A DNA stretch of 7,020 nt from assembly GCA_027451915.1 (NCBI GenBank), contig DAIDHU010000100.1, forward strand, positions 1-7,020. Reading direction: 5' to 3'. Source of the stretch: Thiomonas sp. Its GTDB lineage: Bacteria > Pseudomonadota > Gammaproteobacteria > Burkholderiales > Burkholderiaceae_C. The number at the start of each line of letters is the position of its first letter. Within the stretch, counting starts at the first letter, position 1. The position numbers and the translations under genes are program-made. The notes below the pieces were generated by a model that saw nothing but the letters and a program-made list of their open reading frames with translations, was not told the origin of the DNA and did no database searches. Shown piece after piece: positions 1 through 4,251 of this stretch.

Positions 1-306
1 GGTCAACTCGCCGAGCAACTGCTGCAGGTCGTTGCCCACGCTGCGCAGCGGGGTCGAACGATCCACGGCGAGGTGGCGCTCGTGCAGGTCACGCAGCACG
101 AAGGCATCGATCTTGCGCCCGCTGTGCAGGTATTCGTCCAGGGTGCGGCAAAGCTCCGGGCTGCCACCGCTGAGGTACTCGTAGGCCACTCCATAGCTCA
201 AGGGAATCGGCGCGACCTCGTGTTCGAGAAGGAAGTCCACGGCGCGGAACGCCAGGACCTTGGCTTGCTCGACAGTGTGCTGGGTGCTCAAGGCGGTAGC
301 GGGCAT
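1..306 (-). CDS. N-terminal part of a probable GGDEF diguanylate cyclase (cut by left edge)
   Basis: The frame runs from an ATG at 304-306 to the window edge, giving 102 residues with no stop. Residues about 13-80 form a helical region with an aromatic stretch (SYGVAYEYLSGG at 37-48) followed by a segment ending LRDLHERHL. From memory, this pattern of a helical N-terminus with 'YAVWYEYLSG'-like text, then a short 'L..LY...' helix, is typical of the non-catalytic N-terminal part of cytoplasmic diguanylate cyclases, which make cyclic di-GMP from GTP. The GGDEF catalytic domain itself would lie left of the window, so activity cannot be judged. There is no signal peptide or membrane segment in the visible part. 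No good ribosome binding site precedes the ATG. An in-frame TTG at 334-336 is an alternative start, and an in-frame stop at about 370-372 limits further extension. The frame is certain; the function is a family-level guess. Confidence 0.65.
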   Translation of the reverse strand, partial: MPATALSTQHTVEQAKVLAFRAVDFLLEHEVAPIPLSYGVAYEYLSGGSPELCRTLDEYLHSGRKIDAFVLRDLHERHLAVDRSTPLRSVGNDLQQLLGELT

Positions 307-350
307 GGCGGGGCGGAGTCGAGAAACCTGGAGCAAGTCGGCGCCGGCCC

Positions 351-365
351 GGGCAGAGCCTGCCC
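351..365 (-). other. Hairpin in the presumed 5' leader of the GGDEF-type gene
   Basis: GGGCAG (351-356) and CTGCCC (360-365) form a perfect 6-base-pair stem with a 3-base loop. It lies about 45 bases upstream of the ATG at 306, inside the transcript predicted from the promoter at 390-419. No U-run follows it, so it is not a normal terminator. It could be a simple leader structure or chance in GC-rich DNA. I do not recognise a cyclic di-GMP riboswitch here. Confidence 0.3.
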
Positions 366-389
366 ATCACCGCAGCCCACGACACAAAT

Positions 390-419
390 ATTCTATAAAT
401 CCAAGACGTTGTGTGATAA
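390..419 (-). promoter_or_regulatory. Candidate sigma-70 promoter for the GGDEF-type gene
   Basis: On the minus strand, TTATCA (414-419; 4 of 6 to TTGACA) and TAGAAT (390-395; 5 of 6 to TATAAT) are separated by 18 bases. They sit in the most AT-rich patch of this end of the window, inside an otherwise GC-rich region. Transcription would start near 383 and leave a leader of roughly 77 bases. A 6-base inverted repeat, ACACAA (382-387) and TTGTGT (409-414), brackets the -10 element and touches the -35, and could be a regulator site. Assigned by eye. Confidence 0.45.
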
Positions 420-445
420 ATCTTAACGGGTTTCTCAGAAATTTC

Positions 446-462
446 ACCCCGCGAACAGGGGT
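446..462 (-). terminator. Weak terminator-like hairpin after the glutamine amidotransferase gene
   Basis: ACCCC and GGGGT form a 5-base-pair stem with a 7-base loop, starting 11 bases after the stop codon at 474. The minus-strand text after it is GAAATTTC, so only a short T-stretch follows rather than a proper U-run. Its position fits a terminator; its strength does not stand out. Confidence 0.3.
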
Positions 463-473
463 CGTCCGGCGGC

Positions 474-1304
474 TCAGGCCACGCGCTCGCCCTGGCGCAG
501 CCCGATCACCGTCCCCCGCGGCAGGGCCTGCCACTCGCCCTGGCCCAGCGGGACACTGGCGAACATGCCCATTCGGTGCGCATGCGGGTGGCTGGCATGG
601 ACCTGCAAGCCCTCCACTTCGTGCTGGTGCGAGGGGGATGCGTCGCGCAGCCACAGATGCAGCCCCGGCTCGCGCACGCTGCCGTCGGCCTGGTGCCTGC
701 GGTCGGCGTGGGCGAACAGACAATCGCCGTCGCTGTAGAGAAAGTTCGCGGGCCCCAGCGCGCGCATGCGCTCGGCGAATTCGCGCACCGTGTCCAGGCG
801 CGCCCGCGCATCGGGCAGGCCGCCCGCGTCCAGCCACAGCGGCTCGAGCATGCGCAGCAGCTGACAAAAGGCGTGCTCGGAATCGGTCTGGCCGACGGGC
901 TGCGCGGGGATGCGAGCGCCGGGCGCCGGCAGGGGCCAGCGCGCCTGCACGTCGGGAAGGTCGCCGTTGTGGGCGAACACATGCACGCGACCGCCGAGTT
1001 CGCGCACGAAGGGCTGGGTATTGGCCAGCGCCACGGGACCCCGCGAGGCACGCCGCACGTGCGCGAGCACCAGCGGGCTGTGGAAATCATGGTCCTCCAG
1101 GACCCGGGCGAAGGCGCTGCGCACGGCCGGGACCGGCTCGCGCAGCACATGGGCGTCCACACCGTCGAAGTAGGCCGCGCCCCAGCCGTCGGGGTTGCCG
1201 GCGACGCCGTTGGGCTCGCGCGGCGCGCCATGGGTGGCGTACTCCGCGAAACGCAGGCGCACGCGCGCGGCGCGCGCACTGCTGACGGCGAACAATTCGC
1301 ACAT
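474..1304 (-). CDS. Class II glutamine amidotransferase, YafJ-type
   Basis: A complete 276-residue protein starting MCELFAV, so Cys2 becomes the N-terminal nucleophile after methionine removal, as in Ntn-type glutaminases. Other family signatures are in order: NPDGWG (37-42), HVRRAS (82-87), NTQPF (95-99), HNG (112-114) and TDSE (140-143). These bind glutamine and form the oxyanion hole in the class. The ending GLRQGERVA resembles the close of E. coli YafJ, and the length is close to the roughly 255 residues of that protein. Family knowledge says it hydrolyses glutamine to supply ammonia to an acceptor. No synthetase domain is fused or adjacent, so the acceptor is unknown. It is soluble and cytoplasmic, with no signal peptide. 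The start is firm, with AGGAGA five bases upstream. It lies 161 bases downstream of the LysR gene on the same strand, so it probably has its own promoter, though none is convincing. Confidence 0.92.
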   Translation of the reverse strand: MCELFAVSSARAARVRLRFAEYATHGAPREPNGVAGNPDGWGAAYFDGVDAHVLREPVPAVRSAFARVLEDHDFHSPLVLAHVRRASRGPVALANTQPFVRELGGRVHVFAHNGDLPDVQARWPLPAPGARIPAQPVGQTDSEHAFCQLLRMLEPLWLDAGGLPDARARLDTVREFAERMRALGPANFLYSDGDCLFAHADRRHQADGSVREPGLHLWLRDASPSHQHEVEGLQVHASHPHAHRMGMFASVPLGQGEWQALPRGTVIGLRQGERVA

Positions 1305-1309
1305 GATCG

Positions 1310-1316
1310 TCTCCTG
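1310..1316 (-). promoter_or_regulatory. Ribosome binding site of the glutamine amidotransferase gene
   Basis: The minus strand reads CAGGAGA, five bases before the ATG at 1302-1304. It is the best Shine-Dalgarno match on the minus strand of this window. It fixes the start at Met-Cys, which the enzyme mechanism requires. Confidence 0.75.
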
Positions 1317-1440
1317 GGTCGAGAACGGGTGCGCTGCTCCGGGCCGCGCCCCTGGGCTTCGGTCCAGCCTAGCAGCCGGGTCGCCCGCGGTTCGCTACGG
1401 AAGGTGACAGGCGTGAACCCTGCGGCCCCATCCCCCGGCC

Positions 1441-1455
1441 CGCCCGAGGAGGGCG
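1441..1455 (-). terminator. Short GC hairpin just after the LysR gene
   Basis: CGCCC and GGGCG form a 5-base-pair stem with a 5-base loop, beginning 10 bases past the LysR stop codon. No U-run follows on the minus strand. It could slow or stop transcription before the amidotransferase gene, but such stems arise easily by chance in DNA this rich in GC. Confidence 0.22.
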
Positions 1456-1465
1456 AGCAGGAAAG

Positions 1466-2488
1466 CTAGGCGCGAGGCAGGCGTTCCTGCACCAGCTGCG
1501 CACGCAGCCAGTCCACCAGCGCACGCACTTCGGGGCGCTCGCGCGCCTGGTCGCGCAGCACCATGTAGTAGAAAACCCCAGCGGGCTGCGGATCTCCCAG
1601 CGGCAGCACCAGACTGCCATCGGCCAGCAGCGGGCGGATCAGCCCCATCTGTCCCATGGCCACGCCCATGCCGGCCTGCGCCGCCTGGACCGTCTGGTGG
1701 GTGAAGTTCAGGTGCAGCCAGCTCAACGGGACCACCTCGCGGTGCCCGACGCGGCGGAACCAGGCCTCCCAGGAGAGATCGTCCAGAAACGCCAGGCTGG
1801 AAGCCGGACTCCCGCCAGGGCCGACCTCGCCGATGAGGGTGGTGCGCGCAAGGTCCGCCGCGGTGCGCAGGGCGGCGCCGCGACGCTGCATGTCCGCCAG
1901 CAGCCGGGGGCTGCATACCGGGGCGATGCGTTCCTCGAACAGGGGCTGCGCCTGCTCCACGCGCACGGCCGCGTGGCCGGGGCGCGCCAGGCGCAGCGCC
2001 ACGTCCTGCCCGCCGGCGTCGAGGTCCACGATCTGGTCCGAGGCTTCCACGGCGATATCCACCTCGGGATATTCGGCCTGGAACAACGGCAATCGGGGCA
2101 TCAGCCACAAACTCGCGAAGGACGCGAAGGTCGTGATGCGAACCCGCGGGCGCCGTGAGGACTGGCGCAATTGCTCCACGGTGGCGTCCAGCGTGGCCAG
2201 CGCCGGGCGCAAGGCCGCCGCCAGGCGCTCTCCCGCCGCCGACAGGCGCACACGCGGGCCGTCGCGCTCGAACAAGGCCACGCCGACCTCCCGCTCGATG
2301 GACTGGATCTGCCGACTCAGCGCGGACTGGGTCAGCGACAGCTCGCGCGCGGCCGCGGTGAAGCCCCCCAGGCGCGCCGCCGCCTCGAAGGCGCGCAGGA
2401 ATCCGGTGTCGATACGCCGTGCAGCGGGCAGGCGCTGGCGCTGTGCCCCGGAGCTCCGCCTGGATCCTTCATCATGCATGGAACGCAT
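1466..2488 (-). CDS. LysR-type transcriptional regulator, GcvA-like
   Basis: A 340-residue protein with a LysR winged helix-turn-helix at residues about 27-86. Its recognition segment LRAFEAAARLGGFTAAAREL...LTQSALSRQIQ is characteristic of the GcvA-type subgroup. A linker helix (about 88-112) and a periplasmic-binding-protein-like effector domain (about 115-335) follow. The segment QTVQAAQAGMGVAMG (265-279) is the conserved core of the second effector lobe. The protein should be a cytoplasmic tetramer that binds near the divergent DUF2917 promoter; the effector cannot be read from sequence. The ATG at 2486-2488 was chosen because the DNA upstream is AT-rich with low third-position GC. ATG 2477-2479 is nearly as good, and a GTG at 2564-2566 with GAGGA upstream would add 26 residues. 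None of the ATGs has a clear ribosome binding site. Even from 2488 the segment before the helix-turn-helix is longer than usual and rich in basic residues. Confidence 0.9.
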   Translation of the reverse strand: MRSMHDEGSRRSSGAQRQRLPAARRIDTGFLRAFEAAARLGGFTAAARELSLTQSALSRQIQSIEREVGVALFERDGPRVRLSAAGERLAAALRPALATLDATVEQLRQSSRRPRVRITTFASFASLWLMPRLPLFQAEYPEVDIAVEASDQIVDLDAGGQDVALRLARPGHAAVRVEQAQPLFEERIAPVCSPRLLADMQRRGAALRTAADLARTTLIGEVGPGGSPASSLAFLDDLSWEAWFRRVGHREVVPLSWLHLNFTHQTVQAAQAGMGVAMGQMGLIRPLLADGSLVLPLGDPQPAGVFYYMVLRDQARERPEVRALVDWLRAQLVQERLPRA

Positions 2489-2499
2489 GATAGCAATAC

Positions 2500-2515
2500 C
2501 AAAATACCGTTTTTG
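2500..2515. promoter_or_regulatory. Candidate LysR operator (dyad) between LysR and DUF2917 genes
   Basis: CAAAA (2500-2504) and TTTTG (2511-2515) form a dyad with a 6-base centre. Overlapping it on the left is a direct repeat of AATACC (2495-2500 and 2503-2508), eight bases apart. The site lies 12 bases before the chosen LysR start and overlaps the proposed -35 of the DUF2917 promoter. LysR-family proteins usually bind AT-rich dyads in the gap to a divergent target and repress their own gene. The assignment is by position and symmetry only. Confidence 0.35.
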
Positions 2516-2539
2516 ATCCCCCTGGGTTGTTCCTAATAT
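2513..2539 (+). promoter_or_regulatory. Candidate promoter for the DUF2917 gene
   Basis: TTGATC (2513-2518; 4 of 6 to TTGACA) and TAATAT (2534-2539; 4 of 6 to TATAAT) are separated by 15 bases, shorter than the ideal 17. The patch is much richer in A and T than its surroundings. A short spacer and weak boxes would suit a promoter that needs an activator such as the neighbouring LysR protein. Transcription would start near 2546, leaving a leader of about 75 bases that contains the small ORF at 2599. Confidence 0.35.
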
Positions 2540-2598
2540 GTAGTCCAGAAGCCCTTGAAATCCCACGAAATCCTCGTCGGAACCCTGGAGGGTGCTTC

Positions 2599-2637
2599 AT
2601 GAAGACCCAAGGAGCAAAGCATGATCCTTCGGAATGA
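2599..2637 (+). CDS. Possible 12-codon leader ORF overlapping the DUF2917 start
   Basis: An ATG at 2599 is preceded by GGAGGG at 2587-2592, six bases away, which is the strongest Shine-Dalgarno match seen in the window. It encodes MKTQGAKHDPSE and stops with TGA at 2635-2637, in a different frame from DUF2917. The stop falls 14 bases past the DUF2917 start at 2621, and the DUF2917 ribosome binding site (2609-2614) lies inside this ORF. That arrangement fits translational coupling or a short leader peptide. There is no run of one amino acid that would suggest classical attenuation. It is too short to support from coding statistics. Confidence 0.35.
   Translation: MKTQGAKHDPSE
2609..2614 (+). 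promoter_or_regulatory. Ribosome binding site of the DUF2917 gene
   Basis: AAGGAG lies six bases before the ATG at 2621-2623, which fixes this start. It sits within the small upstream ORF, so ribosomes translating that ORF would pass over it. Confidence 0.7.
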
Positions 2638-3004
2638 CCAAACCCTGCGCGTGGAGCGCAACCGTATCCGTCTGCTCGATGGCGACAGCCTGCTCCTGAG
2701 CAAGCACGCCGGCGCCCAGCTGCGCGCCTACACCTGTGTCGAGGCCGCCGAGCGCCCCGGCATGCTCTGGATCACCGAGGAAGGCGAACCGGACGACGTG
2801 TTCCTGCGCCCAGGCGAGGCCTACCGGCTGCGCGGGCAGGGGCGTGTGGTGGCCACCGCCTGGGGTGCCGTGCAACTGCGCGTGGTGTCGGCGCGCGAAG
2901 TGGCCGCGGAGGCCCGCGAGACGCGACAGCGCGAACGCCAGCTTCAGCCCGGACGGGCCGCTCGCGCCGATGCGGCGCCGGGCCTGGGCTCCTGCGCGGC
3001 CTGA
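2621..3004 (+). CDS. DUF2917 domain-containing protein
   Basis: A 127-residue protein. Residues about 12-88 match my memory of DUF2917: a small all-beta fold with the diagnostic run LWITEEGEPDDVFLRPGEAY (49-68), then RLRGQGRVVATAW and LRV. The cupin-like 'W-x-T-x-E-G-x-P-x-D-x-x-L-x-x-G' pattern is clear. The biochemical role of the family is unknown. Residues 90-127 are a charged, then Ala/Gly/Arg-rich tail with no recognisable domain, and this tail is where the gene overlaps the opposite-strand hydrolase gene. There is no signal peptide or membrane segment. It is the only plus-strand gene of substance here and lies back-to-back with a LysR regulator, its probable controller. Such LysR/DUF2917 pairs are, as I recall, common in Burkholderiales. 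Confidence 0.85.
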   Translation: MILRNDQTLRVERNRIRLLDGDSLLLSKHAGAQLRAYTCVEAAERPGMLWITEEGEPDDVFLRPGEAYRLRGQGRVVATAWGAVQLRVVSAREVAAEARETRQRERQLQPGRAARADAAPGLGSCAA

Positions 3005-4146
3005 GCCGGCCGGCGTGCCTGAGGGCGCTGCTCGCCGGCGCCTCGCGCGCACAGCCACCCCGCGATGCCGGGCCAGGCTTCCCGCAGGGTGCGTGCGCCC
3101 ATGAACAGGCCCACGTGCCCGCCCGGAACCACGCGCTGTTGCACGTCGCCCGAGCGCATCAGGCGCTCGGCGGCGAACACCTGCTCGTGGGGTGTGATGT
3201 CGTCGGACTCGCCGGCCAGCAGGTACAGCGGGCAGCGCACCTGCTCCAGCTGCAGGCGCCTTCCCAGCCCGACGAAACGCCCATGGGCCAGGTCGTTGCG
3301 CTTGAACAGGTGGTCGATCACCTGCAGGTACCAGCGCCCGGGAAGATCCAGGGGATTCTCGTACCAGCGGTCGAAGTCCTCGGCCTTGCGCAACCAGGCC
3401 GGATCATCGATATGCTCGTACAGATCGATGTGCTCCTGCACATAGTGCTGCTCGGGGTGCATGTTCTTCCAACCGGCGAGCATGTAGCGCCCGGGCATCA
3501 GCCCGCCACCGCTGGCCACCAGTTCCTCGTAGAAGCTCATGGGGCTTTCGCGCACCATGCGCACCAGGGGCCCGTGCCCGGCATGGGTGTCGATCGGCGA
3601 ACCCGCCAGCACCAGGGCCCGCACCTTGTCGGGGTAGCGCGCCGCCAGCATCGCCGACAGCCAGCCTCCCTGGCATAGCCCGACCAGGCAGACCTCGCCT
3701 CCGAGGTCGTCCACGCAGGCCAGCAACTCGGCGAGGTACTGGTCGACCTCGAAATCCTTCATGTCCGCCGTGGCGCTGTGCCAATCGGTGAGCAGCAGGC
3801 GCCGCACCCCGCCGGCGCGCAGGGTCTGCATCAGGCTCTGCCCCTCGTGGTAGTCGGCGATCATCGAGGTATGGCCGGCGTAGGGCGCCACCACCAGCGT
3901 GGGCAGCCCGTCGGCACCCGGCTCGGAGTAGTCGCACAGCCGCAGGGTGCGAAGGTCCATGCGCACGGCATGGGAGGTGGCCAGGCGCGGCTTGATACCC
4001 CCGTGCAGACGAGCCTCCTCTTCCAGGAACCGCACGTTGCGCGCCGCCAGTTCCAGGCCCTGCCTGGCCATGTCGGCGGCCATCAGGGCCGGCCAGAACA
4101 GAGGCACGTTGATGTTGGGCGCGGCGGCAGTCCTGGGAGGGTTCAT
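2944..4146 (-). CDS. Alpha/beta hydrolase of the PHA synthase/depolymerase type (Cys nucleophile)
   Basis: A 400-residue protein from the ATG at 4144-4146. The lipase-like box GLCQGG (156-161) places Cys158 as nucleophile, and GESDDITP (312-319) supplies a catalytic aspartate, probably Asp315, which aligns with the Asp of DHIVP in PhaC. PGGHVGLF (341-348) supplies His344. A Cys-Asp-His triad with this spacing is the mark of poly(hydroxyalkanoate) synthases and related intracellular depolymerases. Other conserved-looking blocks are TLVVAPYAGHTSMIADY (83-99), LAGSPIDTHAGHGP (180-193) and NPLDLPGRWYLQ (264-275). It is about the size of a class III PhaC, but no phaE, phaA, phaB or phasin gene lies nearby, so synthesis versus hydrolysis is undecided. 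No signal peptide is seen, so it is likely cytoplasmic. The last 30 or so residues are an Arg/Ala/Pro/Gln-rich tail overlapping the DUF2917 gene. In-frame ATGs at 4182 and 4197 are possible starts; none has a strong ribosome binding site. Confidence 0.85.
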   Translation of the reverse strand: MNPPRTAAAPNINVPLFWPALMAADMARQGLELAARNVRFLEEEARLHGGIKPRLATSHAVRMDLRTLRLCDYSEPGADGLPTLVVAPYAGHTSMIADYHEGQSLMQTLRAGGVRRLLLTDWHSATADMKDFEVDQYLAELLACVDDLGGEVCLVGLCQGGWLSAMLAARYPDKVRALVLAGSPIDTHAGHGPLVRMVRESPMSFYEELVASGGGLMPGRYMLAGWKNMHPEQHYVQEHIDLYEHIDDPAWLRKAEDFDRWYENPLDLPGRWYLQVIDHLFKRNDLAHGRFVGLGRRLQLEQVRCPLYLLAGESDDITPHEQVFAAERLMRSGDVQQRVVPGGHVGLFMGARTLREAWPGIAGWLCARGAGEQRPQARRPAQAAQEPRPGAASARAARPG

Positions 4147-4225
4147 GGCTCGGCGACGATCGGGTGGAGGGCATCGGCGCATGATGCACCGCACCATGCT
4201 ACTCGCATGCCGGGCACCTGCCCAC

Positions 4226-4240
4226 GGCCGTGGCGCGGCC
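4226..4240 (-). terminator. Short GC hairpin just after the APC permease gene
   Basis: GGCCG and CGGCC form a 5-base-pair stem with a 5-base loop, 11 bases past the permease stop codon. It overlaps a perfect 12-base palindrome, CCACGGCCGTGG (4222-4233). No U-run follows. It may separate the permease transcript from the hydrolase gene, but this is weak evidence in such GC-rich DNA. Confidence 0.2.
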
Positions 4241-4251
4241 AGGCGACGCGC

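Noticed and set aside
1360..1371. TAGGCT as a -10 box for the amidotransferase gene (minus strand, 1366-1371)
   Set aside because: No acceptable -35 box lies 15-19 bases upstream, so I did not list it as a promoter.
260..1469. Long plus-strand open frames opposite the amidotransferase gene
   Set aside because: They are Arg/Ala/Pro-rich with no recognisable motif and lie fully antisense to a gene with a complete catalytic motif set.
1656..2516. Plus-strand open frames opposite the LysR gene
   Set aside because: Low-complexity Arg/Ser/Ala composition; the minus strand carries a full LysR helix-turn-helix and effector domain.
4147..4251. Promoter for the hydrolase gene in the gap after the permease
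   Set aside because: TAGCAT-like text is present at about 4197-4202, but there is no -35 match at a sensible distance. The gap is GC-rich with several GCATG repeats that look like chance.
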